Shown here in pieces: positions 52,161 to 63,658 of a stretch of 64,000 bases of DNA. The stretch lies in assembly GCF_905147365.1 (NCBI RefSeq), contig NC_056428.1, positions 11,872,001-11,936,000 of the forward strand, written 5' to 3'. The DNA is from Aricia agestis. Taxonomy: Eukaryota; Arthropoda; Insecta; Lepidoptera; Lycaenidae. The translations under genes and the position numbers were made by a program. The notes under the pieces were generated by a model, which did no database searches, was not told the origin of the DNA, and saw only the letters and a list, made by a program, of their open reading frames with translations. The stretch's first letter is position 1, and the number at the start of each line of letters is the position of its first letter.

Positions 52161-52382
52161 TAGCTTTGTCCACACTGTGCCTTTTTCTGTTCGTCAAGGG
52201 CATAGCGCAGTCAACAGCGAACGTGAGGCATGCCCGCGAGTCCCGCGACGCGTCCCCAAAAAAAAAAAAACAAAAATGACAATGTCGGCGTTACGTTCGT
52301 TTACGCATTCAATTATTTAATGCGCCAATATAAATGTTGATGACGAAAATTGAAGATGAAAGCGCATAGTGTGGACATAGCT
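52161..52382 (+). mobile_element. MITE family H, copy 2
   Basis: The ends TAGCTTTGTCCACACTGTGC and GCGCATAGTGTGGACATAGC are inverted. It shares TTCTGTTCGTCAAGGGCAT, CAACAGCGAACGTGAGGCAT and GACGAAAATTGAAGATGAAA with 34932-35179 in reverse. An A run sits at 52257-52270. Confidence 0.8.
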
Positions 52383-52480
52383 ATATTACAAATTACAAAA
52401 GTCTTTGATAACTTTGACGTAAAGCAAAAAACCCATATCTGAGATAAAGTATCAGTACCTCTTTTGATATACTTTACTAC

Positions 52481-52562
52481 CTACCCCGCGTTCAATTTGA
52501 TCAAAATGCTTCCTTTTTTTGGCGTTTTGATCGTTTGTAACATCAAATGGAACGCGGGGCTA
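52481..52562. mobile_element. 76-bp MITE, CCCCGCGTTCAATTTGAT ends, CTA TSD
   Basis: The element 52484-52559 has inverted ends CCCCGCGTTC(A/C)ATTTGAT and is flanked by CTA on both sides. GATCAAAATGC is mirrored by GCGTTTTGATC further inside. A larger relative is at 47567-47660. Confidence 0.8.
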
Positions 52563-53621
52563 ATCGTGTGAGTTTTGACACGTTTGATGAATTCATGAGG
52601 TTATAATATTTCGTTAAATAATTATGAGATAAGTGACTTTAGCTTAATAGTGATTTTCATATGGGTAAAGTGTGAAAGATAGCTTTTGAACTTAACACAT
52701 TTTGATAGTTTTTATCAAGGTTAGTTGTCAAATGTAAACAGAGCTATATGTTATCGTGTAAACCGCACGTAAACATAGCAACAGTGTGTTTACATCATAC
52801 CATCATCCTACACATAATCAGTTAGGAAGTTTACATTGTATTATTTCAAAATATTAGTCACACCAATATTATGACCAAATATTATAAAAAAGTACATAAG
52901 GCCGACTATGGAAAGAAACACGATTTTAACAGCCAGGGCCCGAAAACCATTGTGTTATTTGTGAGCTATAATCTTAAGAGATTAAAAATAAATTAACCTT
53001 TATACATTTGAAAAAGTTCAGGATCAAGTACAGCTGGTAGCAAAAAAAACTTCTGAGGGTTTCCAGATATTTTTATGCTTTAAGCATTACAAAAGTCTAT
53101 GCTACTGCATCGCTCTTCTATTTAAATTCTGTAGCCACCTGTAGCTCTTTACTCTTAAGTCTCAACTGTCAGAATTTATAAAAATACTGACCTCATTAAA
53201 ACATAATATTAATATTATGTATGTACTAAAGGTCGTTGTATCAATTTTTTACCTTGACTCGGTATGTTATATAATATTACGATTATGAATACGAGTAGAA
53301 GGATTTGAATGTAACCTTTAAATGAACCAATTTAATAAAAAGAATTTTAAATTTAGAACATAATATTATATTTTATGTACATATTTAAATACATATTACT
53401 TACTTAATAATTATTATTAATTATGCATGTAAACTAGTACAGACGTTCTTAAAAATCCGTGTTTTTGTTGTGCTTAAATCTTAATATACTGCTCTTTATC
53501 AATGGTTAGTAAAATCTTCTAATTACGTAGATTGTCTGTTAATTAACCTATGTAAGGTATTGTAACACTATGCAGTGTTCACTCTGCAGGATCTCTCAAA
53601 GATTAATATGACAATAATTAA
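52563..53621. other. AT-rich single-copy intergenic DNA
   Basis: No gene or element is recognised. Confidence 0.4.
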
Positions 53622-53931
53622 TCTTATATATAAAATTCTCGTGTCACAATGTTAGGCCGCGTACTCCTCCAAAACGGCTTTACTGATTTTAACCAAATTT
53701 TATGTGCATATTCAGTGGGTCTGAGAATCGGCTACTGGGTACTTACTTATTAAGTGAATTTGTTGAGTAAATAATACTAAATTATTACAACTCGAGACTG
53801 ACGGCGACCATTGTTTGTGCGACGGGATAGCGATGGACGTTACCATGGTGACATACTTATTTAGTCACCTCAATAAAATAATACGGGCGAAATACTTTAT
53901 ATGGCAAAGAAACGTTTGCCGGGACAGCTAG
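53622..53931 (+). mobile_element. 310-bp Helitron (TCTTATATATAAAATTCTCG type)
   Basis: It begins TCTTATATATAAAATTCTCG after an A and ends GTTTGCCGGGACAGCTAG before a T, the intact form of the terminus at 36670. The middle (about 53735-53895) carries sequence absent from the 170-bp copy, including GACGGCGACCATTGTTTGTG. Confidence 0.8.
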
Positions 53932-53936
53932 TTATA

Positions 53937-54150
53937 TATAATACGAGCTTTTGCCCGCGGCTTCGCTCGCGTTAAGAAGGATTATTATATACAAACTTTC
54001 ATCCCCTATTTTAACCCCTTGGAGTTGGAATTGATCAAAATCCTTTCTTAGCGGATGCCTACCGCCCGATCCGTCCAGTGGTTTGGGCTGTGCGTTGATG
54101 TACTGTTCGCCGTTTGAATACGTTTCTGTCAATATTATTATGACGTATGC
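53937..54150. mobile_element. Repeat with TTTGCCCGCGGCTTCGCTCG start
   Basis: TACGAGCTTTTGCCCGCGGC is followed by ACAAACTTTCATCCCCTATT, AAAATCCTTTCTTAGCGGAT and GCCCGATCCGTCCAGTGG, a recurrent block in moth and butterfly genomes. It sits 5 bp after the Helitron end. The minus-strand frame 53932-54132 is this repeat. The superfamily is uncertain. Confidence 0.55.
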
Positions 54151-54257
54151 AACATGTAGGATTATTTACTGTATGTGCTGGTGTACCTTTGCGTAATTCC
54201 CCTATTCTTTATCGGTTCAAAATAATAAGCGTTATAAGATCGTTAATAGCAAATAAA

Positions 54258-54658
54258 ATCGGCCAAGTGCGAGTCAGACTCGCGCCCGAAGGGTTCCGTA
54301 CTGTTATAGAGCAAACATAGACCAAAAATTGTGTTTTTAATATATTGAAATATTGAAGTAGACATATAATTAAGGCCTTTGTGAAAATATCAAGTGCCTA
54401 CCTGTTGCCATTATTGATATCGAGCAAAAAAGGCCAACAAAAATATCACGTCTGTTGTATGGAAACCCTAAAATAATAAATTTATTTTTAGTATTTGTTG
54501 TTATAGCGGCAACATATATACACAATCTGTGAAAATTTCAGAAGTCTAGCTATAGCGGTTCTTGAGATACAGCCTGGAGACAGACAGACGGACAGACAGA
54601 CATCGAAGTCTCATGAATAGGGTCCTGTTTTCACCCTTTGGGTACGGAACCCTAAAAA
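54258..54658 (+). mobile_element. tRNA-like SINE, full-length plus-strand copy
   Basis: The head ATCGGCCAAGTGCGAGTCAG and CGCGCCCGAAGGGTTCCGTA, body ATCAAGTGCCTACCTGTTGC, and tail GACAGACAGACGGACAGACA, GGGTACGGAACCCTAAAAA are all in family order. Confidence 0.8.
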
Positions 54659-54908
54659 GCTTATTATATAATATCTGTTTATTTGAATCCTAGTAAGTAA
54701 ATAATAATGTTATCAGTACGATAACTCGCGAAAAGTTAGCAATCAATAGATAAGATACATTTACATGTTTTATCGAACTTTGGACTGCAGCATAAGCAGA
54801 TATAACAAAATGCACATTGTGTATAATATACACGTGTCTACAGACTCGTGATAACACTGTTTTGCTGTGCTTATTATAATAATAATTTATTTTAATAACT
54901 ATAAACAC

Positions 54909-55103
54909 TGTGTGCGACTTCGTTGCAGAGAATTATGTTTATTATGTGGAAACCAAAATATATGTTACCCGGAAAAATACCAACCTATATCTGTTTCCGG
55001 GATTGACAGCATCTCAGAATTAAATGAAAATCGTTTTAGCAACTTAGACGTGAAGAGATGACAGACATACATAATTATTATTTAAAATATTAGTAAGTAT
55101 AGA
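54909..55103 (-). mobile_element. Decayed Helitron, minus strand
   Basis: TGTGTGCGACTTCGTTGCAG near the left, then TTACCCGGAAAAATACC, GAAAATCGTTTTAGCAACTT, GACAGACATAC and AAAATATTAGTAAGTATAGA|T follow the family order. The terminal CTAG is not recognisable. The frame 54867-55061 overlaps. Confidence 0.5.
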
Positions 55104-55333
55104 TAGTATGTTTTAAGCCAGCTGCCACATAACATGTTACATCACGTTTCTATATTTTGTTATCATTATCATCGTGACATTCTGAACTTAAGTTTTATAT
55201 TATTTACATGGACATATTAAATTATATTTTGTTTATTTTGCAACAGTTAGAAGATATAAATATACCTATAGCAGAATAAGAGAGTAATTTTGCGAAAACA
55301 CATTTAGCTCTACAATTTTTATGAACAAAATTA
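55104..55333. other. Intergenic
   Basis: No feature is recognised. Confidence 0.3.
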
Positions 55334-55541
55334 AGGTGCCGGTTGGCAGCGGGCGACATGAAGCAACCGCAGACATAGTGTCGTCGCGACACTTAGTGGT
55401 TTGTATGTATTTCTATGAAATACCCTGCCCAGCTAGAGCGACACGAAGCTAGCGACACATTCATAGAAATACATAGAAATTACGTGTCGCGACGACACGT
55501 CGTCGTGCTGCAACTTCACGTAGCCGGCTTCCAACTTGTAA
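55334..55541. mobile_element. MITE with TGTCGTCGCGACAC inner palindromes
   Basis: The left GTGCCGGTTGGCAGCGGGCG resembles the inverse of the right end (CACGTAGCCGGCTTCCAAC) with mismatches. Inside, TGTCGTCGCGACACTTA and ACGTGTCGCGACGACAC are inverted, as are ATGTATTTCTATGAA and TTCATAGAAATACAT. No TSD was found. Confidence 0.6.
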
Positions 55542-56510
55542 CTGTAAGTGCATAATATTTTTTATAAATAGAAAGTAGAGAAATTTATTTGAACAGCCAG
55601 GTAGCGGACCTACATTACTTGTTCGGATTATGTGAATTCAATGTTAATCGAGATCTATCGCCTAGGTTTTTCCATAAAACACATCACACAACCTTACCAA
55701 ATTACGTATGGTCGTATGGTGCATCGCATTCATTAAATTTTCGTAAATGTACACAGTAATAGCTTACTCATCATCATAAAGAATACTAAACAAGGACTAG
55801 CGTTTCGCTGAGCGCGCTGAATACAAACGTCTTATCATACAATCAACACAGATGGGTATAGTCACGCGCTGTTAGTATGCAGTGGCGCTACTGTTAACTC
55901 TATTATAGAGTTTTACAATATAAATATTATAACAGTAGTTTAATACACAGACGTACTTACTGAAAATCAAATTGATCAGAGACAGAGATTCTCTACTTAT
56001 CTGGCTGATAATACAAATATAATTTGATGCAGTAATTTAACACTGTGGTGTCCTTTGAAATCAAACAGAACATAGAGACAAGATTTGCACGTGTGCTTTT
56101 TCGCTAGTCTGAAGTAAAGTTAACTTTCGGTTAAATAATGAAATATATTATGTTATTTCTCTCGCTCCTCATATATTTTACAAAAGAAAAGTAAAGAAAA
56201 CTTTGGCGCAAGCTATGTGAAATCGTGCATACCTAGCTATGTGCGGTCTAGTATAAAGATGCTTTACTGTGTACACTTCTATTGTGGTATTAAGTATTCT
56301 GTGGACGGTGACAGAATAGCCACTGTCACCGCGAGGCCACCATTAGCCATTGACGCAGTTTGGGTGGGGTCGTTTACGAGGTAATTACGACAATGGTGGC
56401 TATATTAGCTGTTTGACATTACGCTTATAGGTTGATTAAATTGGAAATCTCACCTGGACATTTACTTTTTTTATTTAAAAATATAAAATAAGTATTCGAA
56501 ATTGGTAAAC
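55542..56510. other. Intergenic with small hairpins
   Basis: CGGACCTACATTACTTGTTC near 55615 is half of a family E MITE. 56306-56331 is a hairpin (CGGTGACAG / CTGTCACCG). TAGCCACCATTGTCG-like sequence occurs twice inverted at 56335-56405. No gene is seen. Confidence 0.4.
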
Positions 56511-56715
56511 TAATGCCCGTTTTCACCAATCAATCGGTGAAAAGGTTGCAACCGCACCCTAAAGTTAAGTGTCTGCCAGTGGCCAATAAGGGTATATCAC
56601 AATAATTTCACAGGCTTGAAATGTCGCTTAGGTTAGTAGTTTTGTCAAATATGACCATTACAAGACGATTACTTTTCACTTGGGGTTAGGAGGCAGTTTG
56701 TGAAAACGGACATTA
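56511..56715. mobile_element. 201-bp MITE, ATG(C/T)CCGTTTTCAC ends, TA TSD
   Basis: The element 56513-56713 has inverted ends ATGCCCGTTTTCACCAA and GTGAAAACGGACAT, with TA on both sides. The interior is non-coding. A minus-strand frame (56676-56861) overlaps and is unsupported. Confidence 0.65.
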
Positions 56716-56992
56716 TTTTCATTAAAGATTGAGTTCCCAAAATACCCGCAGGTAACATAAAACATTAATGCGATTGCCAGTGAAGCGAAGGTAGAATCCC
56801 AAGCATTTAATCCGCAATAAAAAGTAGAATGTAGCATTGTTGGCAAGCCGGGGGACAGCACTTGCCAGGCTTGCCAGACTTGCCAGCGTGTGTAGTGACG
56901 CGCAATTGATCGATCGGGTTATTTTTGTTTTTTATTTATGAATTTGGCATTGGCATCTTACGTCTGTCGCAATTCTTCGATGAATGCGATAG
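56716..56992. other. Intergenic; short direct repeats
   Basis: CTTGCCAGGCTTGCCAGACT at 56864-56890 is a three-unit CTTGCCAG repeat. Nothing else is recognised. Confidence 0.5.
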
Positions 56993-57379
56993 TTTTTAGG
57001 GTTCTGTACCCAAAGGGTAAAAACGGGACCCTATTACTGAGACTTTGATGTCTGTCCGTCTATCTGTCTGTCGTCTCCAGGCTGTATCTCAAGAACCGCT
57101 ATAGTTAGACTTCTGAAATTTTCACAGATTGTGTACAATGTACAATGTACATACCTATCTGTTGTCGCTACAACAACAAAGTCGCTAAAAACAAAATAAA
57201 ATAAATATTTAAGGGGCTCCCATACAAAAATCCTTAAATTATATATGATGTAATTTAATAATTATTAATTATATTAAAATAAAATAAAAAGGCTCCCGTA
57301 CAAAAAAAACACAAATAATTTTGCTCTATAACGGCACGGAACCACTACGGGCGCGAGTCCGACTCGCACTTGGCCAATT
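56993..57379 (-). mobile_element. tRNA-like SINE, minus-strand copy
   Basis: Its inverse reads GGCCAAGTGCGAGTCGGACT, CGCGCCCGTAGTGGTTCC, TATGGGAGCCCC, GCGACAACAGATAG, CTATAGCGGTTCTTGAGATA, CAGCCTGGAGACGAC and TAGGGTCCCGTTTTTACCC. The tail TTTTTAGGGTTCTGTACCC begins at 56993. Confidence 0.75.
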
Positions 57380-57595
57380 ATTTTTTTATGCAACAAAAAA
57401 GTTGGCAGCTTTTGCCGACATCTTTTACGGTATTTGTTGTTTTTTTTTTGCTTCAGAACTTTAAAAGTTTAAAAACTTTAAAATCATCTAGATTAAAATA
57501 TCGACAAAAAATTGTACTGCTTTTCCCGCTTATATTCAAAAATGTATGTAAAATACAAAGTCTAATATTTCTTAATAACTATCAGCAAGGTAAAA
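57380..57595. other. AT-rich intergenic DNA
   Basis: The 80-codon plus-strand frame 57370-57612 (start codon TTG) is unsupported. Confidence 0.35.
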
Positions 57596-58104
57596 TTAAG
57601 GTGATGCCTTGATAATTTGGCTCCAGCCTCCAGCGATATCGATATTTCTCAACAATGACTAAAACTAAGAAATTAAAGTTGTCATTGCATTTACTAATCC
57701 GCTGTTAAATTTTTACTGTGGGACATAAGTATTTTAACAGTCTGTTTAATTTTCCAAGGTCCGTTAAGTAATGCCTTGTTAGGATTTAACAAACAGAGGT
57801 TGGTGAAATTGGGTCTTAAGCTTACAAAATTTGTACATAGATAAGTTCAAGCATACACTATAATTTGCCCATAGCTATGAAATATATTTATGGTTTTTAA
57901 ATTACGCGACAAAAACCATTAAATGATTGGTAAAAAACTATTAAAAGAAATGGAAAGGGCGTAAGCGACAAAAATTTTGTTGCTTACGCCCTTTCCATTT
58001 CTTGTTTTCTATGAGACATAGAAAACAAGCCTTTCATAGAAAACAAGCGATCTAAAACATAAATATCCAAAACAATTTTTTACTTTAACGCGGCGTCACC
58101 TTAA
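57596..58104 (+). mobile_element. TTAA-flanked element, family G, complete copy
   Basis: The element 57600-58100 lies between TTAA at 57596-57599 and 58101-58104. The short inverted ends are GGTGA(T/C)GCC. It contains a hairpin (GAAATGGAAAGGGCGTAAGC... mirrored, 57948-58005). A TTAA TSD indicates piggyBac-type mobilisation, by inference. Confidence 0.8.
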
Positions 58105-58438
58105 ATAGCTTAACTTCAGCGAATTGCTTAATTATCCAGAAAGTATCGATTTTATCGTTACATCGCCGAATAAACGCACTTGTGAGCCTACAGCCTGTCA
58201 CGTTTTGATGAAGATAGATGTATAATGGACACCTCATTCGTCTTAATCAATCGAACTGGCTACGGGTTACGGGTATCAATAAATAGATAACGTAGCTTTC
58301 TATTTACACTGAAGAAAGCAAAAATTAAAAAGTAATATATAAATTCCAAATACAAACTTTTAAATTATTATTTTGTACTCACGAGGTATTTTGGTAGTAT
58401 CTTTTCACAACCACTTTCGTTTGGCTTACGTCAACCAG
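58105..58438. other. Intergenic spacer between two family G elements
   Basis: 334 bp of single-copy DNA with no feature recognised. Confidence 0.4.
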
Positions 58439-58882
58439 TTAAGGTGACGCCGCGTTAAAGTAAAAAACCGTGTTGGATATGTTTTAGATTGCTTGTCTTC
58501 TATGAGAGGCCGGGCCGAAAAAAAACAAGCAATGGAACAGCAAAAATGGAAAGAGCGTAAGCGACAAAATGGTTTTTAAAAACCATAAATACACTTTATA
58601 TAAGCTATGGGCAAATTAAAGTGTATGCTTAAGCCAATTTATGTTCAAATTTTGGAAGCTTAAATCACTCTCCTCTGTTAACAAAATAGGAATCCCTTTT
58701 TTTATAGCGGTCTTTTTGATTAATTATTCTGTATTATTAAAGTTGACTAATCGTGTTATGCTATGAGTAATTCAAAGACAAAGACATAATGAATACTGAC
58801 AATGAACTTTAATTTCTTAGCTTTAGTCATTGCTGAGAAAAATCGATATCGCTACAGCCAAATTATCAAGGCGTCGTATTAA
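58439..58882 (-). mobile_element. TTAA-flanked element, family G, inverted copy
   Basis: The element 58443-58878 sits between TTAA at 58439-58442 and 58879-58882. It starts GGTGACGCCGCGTTAAAGTA and ends CAAATTATCAAGGCGTCGTA, where the last three bases are mutated. The interior is the inverse of the copies at 9128 and 57600 (GGAAAGAGCGTAAGCGACAA, ATCGTGTTATGCTATGAGTA). Confidence 0.75.
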
Positions 58883-60298
58883 CCAATCAGCAAAGTTTTT
58901 AAAATAAAAACTATTGTAAAAACCTTTAAAACTGGCCGATGAAGTGTTAATAACAATCTTTTAATAATTTATTATTAGAGGAAAACTCCAGAGACATTTA
59001 TTATGTAAAATTTGGTTTTATCGCGGGTGTCACGTTATTTTCGTCTTATTTTTAAGGTCAGAACCGAATTTTCATGGTTCAGATGCCCGCTTCTGGTTTA
59101 ATGGATCATCGCTTCATTTATTAAATTTCTAAAAATATTCACTTACTAAATGACATTTACACAAAACATTTTAAACCACATACAAAATTTTGTTTCTTTC
59201 TAAAATTAGTGCAAATAGGCAAAATTTTCCGTGACGTTACAACATTTATTGGATAGACCCAAAAAGAAGTTAGAACGTCTTATACTTAAACACAAAAACA
59301 TGATAATATTATAATATTAAACTACGGTCTACGGAAATTCAAGATAATAACCATATTAAATTACTCAATAATTCTCTAATAATGCAATGATTTAGGGTTA
59401 AATCAGAGAGTAGGTATATTTTTAAAAAATCCTATAGATAGGTAAATACATGGTACATACCCTGTAGGTAATAGGTATCCAAACTTACCCTGTATCTGAC
59501 CTAACCCTGGATTTACCCTGATTGGCTCGATAGGAGGCTAAAAAAGCGACTTCGTCATTTTCCACAAAACTTAATATCACTATCACCCGAGGAATAATGC
59601 TTATATCGACCCAAATGTAAAAATATCGCCTCGTGGAGGTGAAAAGCAGTATTTAACCGACCTGGTTTCCACCTAACAATACACTTATATAGAAATCTGG
59701 AGGCACTTTTAGCACTGGCACAGAATACCTAATCAGGCTGTTGAGTATTTGAGAAGCACTTAGCTTTTAAACTGATATGTACCTACCTATAATAAAATTT
59801 TGTTTTGGAAAACTCATGTTTACTCCACCTGGCAATAAATTATACAAAATATAAGTAATAGCTTAAAAATGCGTAGATTTCCGATTTGAAATCTTGATTA
59901 AATTATTATTTCTTTAGATATCAATTTACAGATTGTGTAGATTTTAGACTTGATTTTTTAACTATACCTACTTACCTACCTAATAATTCAAAAACGGTAA
60001 AATATTTAATTATTATTATTTCATGTAAAAAATTAACCAACAAGATTTGTAGCAGTACGTTTTAATAGATCTATTTATCGAGATTTTTACAATGTTAACT
60101 TCACAATAGTTTTATAGTAATCGCGTGACATTTTCTTAGAATATAATTGGTTCTATTTCATTGAGAATACATAAAAGTTAATAAAAATGTAAATGGTTTT
60201 CTATCGTTATCGGTGTGATATAATAGTTTATGTTAATACTATACCATATCAGCTCGCCGTTTTTGTCTTATCGGAAAACGCGTAGGCTCAGTAGGCTT
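58883..60298. other. AT-rich single-copy intergenic DNA
   Basis: No gene, RNA or transposon is recognised. Confidence 0.4.
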
Positions 60299-60434
60299 AC
60301 TACAAAACCGTTTTGAGACTCAAACAATCGGACGAGAATGCTGCGTCCTGCTCTAACAACTTCATTTTACGTTTGTTAGAGTAGGACGCAACATTCTCGT
60401 ACGATTGTTTGAGTCTCAAAACCGTTTCGTGGTA
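60299..60434. mobile_element. 136-bp foldback element / long hairpin
   Basis: TTTTGAGACTCAAACAATCG, GACGAGAATGCTGCGTCCTG and CTCTAACAAC on the left are mirrored by GTTTGTTAGAGTAGGACGCA, ACATTCTCGTACGATTGTTT and GAGTCTCAAAACCGTTTCG. The ~55-bp arms carry about five mismatches around a ~12-nt loop. A MITE is more likely than a pre-miRNA, given the stem length. Confidence 0.75.
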
Positions 60435-61897
60435 CGGGCCCTGCTAACGAAATCCAATATGAGATATGACGTATATAATGAATATATGCCCGGTTTCTGA
60501 GGTTTCTGATTAGAAGTTAGCTATTCACTAGCTATTGATTGGCTTATGTCAAAATATTAACCAATCAGCAGCAAACCAGCAGAAATGAACTCCTGCCAAA
60601 AAATCTTAGAAACTGAACACTAACTTCGTCTGAAAAGACTTGAACCGAATTTAAAATATTACTGCTTTTTCATAGACTGTCACTGTTTGAGGAAACGACA
60701 AGAACACAGAACGACAGGTTTAGCTTTTGGGTGCCAGCATCGTTTGTCAAATAATAATTAATATATTTTTAATCGACTTAATTATTCATAATGTTATTTT
60801 TAATTAACTTAAATTCTTAATTAAAGTGATATTTTTCACTGCAGAAACTTTACCCTCTATCTGCATTTCTTAAAATCAGATAGTAATAAGCATTTTTAAA
60901 TTGTAATTTCTTACACAACTCTAAAACTTTTGCTCATAGGCATAATTTTCATTGTAAATTATGCATAACGAAATATTGCTGTTCATTAAAAATTATTGCA
61001 CTGTCATCGAATTATGTAATAAAATACGTCAGCAAGATTGTATATTGCGATCTGTTGCCGACGAAAGCTATCATAAATTAATACAGACACCTTAGAGATA
61101 GACCATTTATAACATCAGCCATTGACCTCATTTTATAACAATTTAAATAATATTTTGTTAATGAGTAACAACTGTTAACAGAACTGCCAACCCACTGACT
61201 AAAACGTCCCTACATTTTAGTTACGTCGTAAATATTTAGTTATAAGTATGTGATTTAATCATTTTATATTTTCTACAATTTAGTCTGTTCATTTTGTTTG
61301 TTTGCCCATTGTTATTTATTAAACACTTTTTGCATGTAGTCAGTATACATTTTCACATATTACTGGTGACGAATGGCAACATACTACTTTGCTTTTAATC
61401 AGTCTAACCTAACTCTATAGTCTAATACGCACTTGGCCATAAAAACTGTCTGTTGCCACCCAATACTATGTCACAGGTGTACGCGTGTCATATTCCGTCA
61501 TATTGCGTGTGTTTGTCTATTTATTGACACCACAATCCACATGCAGTCGTGACGCGCCTGCACCGAAGTGTTAATTGCAAGTACCTAATAGACGCCACTT
61601 AACTAGAAATCGGCAGAAAAGACAAAAGGTCACAAATTTGCGAAGAAAGGAAAGTTTAGTCTAGTTTTACTTTCACAGAGTATTTGTTTTCAACCAAGAA
61701 AAAATAAAAAGCTACTTGTTAGAGGATCTCGTCGTCAAAGAAAAGATATTTTGATTTTTTAATTGAAAATGAAATGAAATTATCTGTTTTATTAAATCGA
61801 ATAAAAATCCAGTCAATTACCAGTTGGTAACTGTCTAACGCTAGGCAGTTAAATGCGCCGTTGAATAGATAAACTCCTGACAAAAATCCTTAGCTTT
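60435..61897. other. AT-rich single-copy intergenic DNA
   Basis: A CpG-richer part at about 61480-61590 has no open frame. No transposon is recognised. Confidence 0.4.
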
Positions 61898-62076
61898 AGG
61901 CTACGTTTCCACCGGAGACGAGCTAAGCTGCGTTGCGAGGAGTGTGTCTTACAAGAACCAATAGAAGCGTTGCACTAAATGCTGTCAGGCAAATGAAGCG
62001 TTACTATTGGTTCTTAAAAACACATTCCTCGCAAGTCGCAACGCAGCTTAGCTCAGATCCGGTAGAAACGCAGCCT
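61898..62076. mobile_element. 179-bp MITE, AGGCT(A/G)CGTTTC(C/T)(A/-)CCGGA ends
   Basis: The arms of about 75 bp share GAGCTAAGCTGCGTTGCGA, GAGGA(G/A)TGTGT and AAGAACCAATAG in inverted order. The right arm carries an extra CTTGCGA. There is no coding capacity. Confidence 0.8.
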
Positions 62077-62399
62077 CAAATTTTCCTGCAGTTAGGCTAA
62101 TGTAACAAAACCCTAAGCTTACGTAACAGCTGTCGCGTGACCAAGCCCATACTTCATTCAGCCTTTCTATACGCCAATTCACTAGATTAATCTACTTGAC
62201 TTTAACATTTCATTTAAAGTAGCTTAGGCTATAGCTTGATAATCCGCAGTGCGCTATTTCTAAGGTTTTGTCGGCAATATTTGTAAATGGTTGTGAAGAT
62301 GATATTAAATATGGATACACCTAAAATGTTGTCAAGTCTCAACTATGTACCTACTTGTAAAATTTAAAATTGGGCTTTTGGCACTGACACGAGGGTGTA
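62077..62399. other. Intergenic
   Basis: No feature is recognised. Confidence 0.35.
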
Positions 62400-62436
62400 A
62401 TTTTGCCCATAAGTATATTAACTTTATGATTTTGCC
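62400..62436. mobile_element. 21-bp palindromic micro-insertion with 8-bp TSD
   Basis: The insert at 62408-62428 reads CATAAGTATATTAACTTTAT plus a final G. It is flanked by ATTTTGCC at 62400-62407 and 62429-62436. It starts and ends like the 79-bp element at 100-178 (CATAAAGTTAATATAC) and looks like a maximally deleted derivative. Confidence 0.65.
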
Positions 62437-63436
62437 CTAGTTATACAAAAGTACTTAATCGACATTGATTCACAGCTATGATTAATAATAATTATTGTAT
62501 GTACTGACAAATTATCACCGAAGCCTAAAACATTACCTCTTTGCCTGCGGTTGTTAAAAAATATTCAAAAAACGGTTTTGTAATCTTGTTACATGTTAGT
62601 AATAAAAAAGTAATTATATAATCACGATAAAGATCTAAAAAAGGAAACGGTAGTCAAGTAGGGTAACGAAACAATAGTGCTGTGGCCAGCTGTTGTAGCA
62701 GGTGGGAGTTAGGTACAGAGTATGACTATAATTGTTGACTACATGACTAGGCGTAGCGTTTGATTTTCGACTACAGCGTAAAAAGGCTAATGAATTCGAT
62801 GTATTCTATGACATTGTATGTTTACTTGTAGCACGAAACTCATCTGAATTTAATAGTATATAATATCATTGTATGTTCCTCGCCTATATTAAGTATAACT
62901 CATTCGATTTTAAAGTAAATAGGTAATATTTAATCCAGATAACATACAGCCTGCATCGCTTGGGTAGACGTAGTCAATATTTACAGTTAAATCTATGTTC
63001 AGTTGTTCTATAAGTTTTAACCTTAAAATCTCGTGGAAAAAAAACAAAGAAATCTACACAGTATGAAAAACATTAGGAACAAGATTTTGAGCGTAATCTA
63101 ACTAATGAAAAAACAATAAATAAAATCTAATAACCTACACAACATAATATTTGTGAAAAACTACATTCAGTCTCTACTAAACTATAGATAGAGCTTTCAG
63201 GAATCTGTAAATAGTCTGGAGGCGTTATTGGTGTTAATACATAGTTCGCTTTTAAAAGAGATTTTACGACCTGACGAAATTGAGTTTAGACATTCGGGTT
63301 TAATAGCCGAATATTTATAAAACAGATCGTTAAATTCTATATTAAAGACGATTTATTATTATGTTTTTGGACACTTTATAGAAATTTATAAAATCTGAGG
63401 AAGAAAATAAAATGTTAGTTTACTCGCAATAGTTAT
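62437..63436. other. AT-rich single-copy intergenic DNA
   Basis: No gene or repeat is recognised. Confidence 0.4.
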
Positions 63437-63488
63437 ATTAAGAACACAGACATAGATCAAGATCTTGATCTATGTCTGTGATTAAGAA
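63437..63488. mobile_element. 36-bp perfect palindrome with 8-bp TSD
   Basis: 63445-63480 is a spacer-free perfect palindrome (left half CACAGACATAGATCAAGA), flanked by ATTAAGAA at 63437-63444 and 63481-63488. The 8-bp TSD and CA/TG ends fit a hAT-type relic reduced to its two TIRs. Confidence 0.75.
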
Positions 63489-63658
63489 TGTAATTTGATT
63501 TAGTGACCCAAGAGCCAGCTAAAGTAAAGGCAGCCTAAACTCCATAGTCGCTGGAACTCGTAAATATATTTAGCTTTTATAAAATGACGAAGGTTTGCCT
63601 GCCCTAGACGCCAACTTTAGGCACAACACTTGATAGCTATTAAAGGTTCTTTAAGTGA

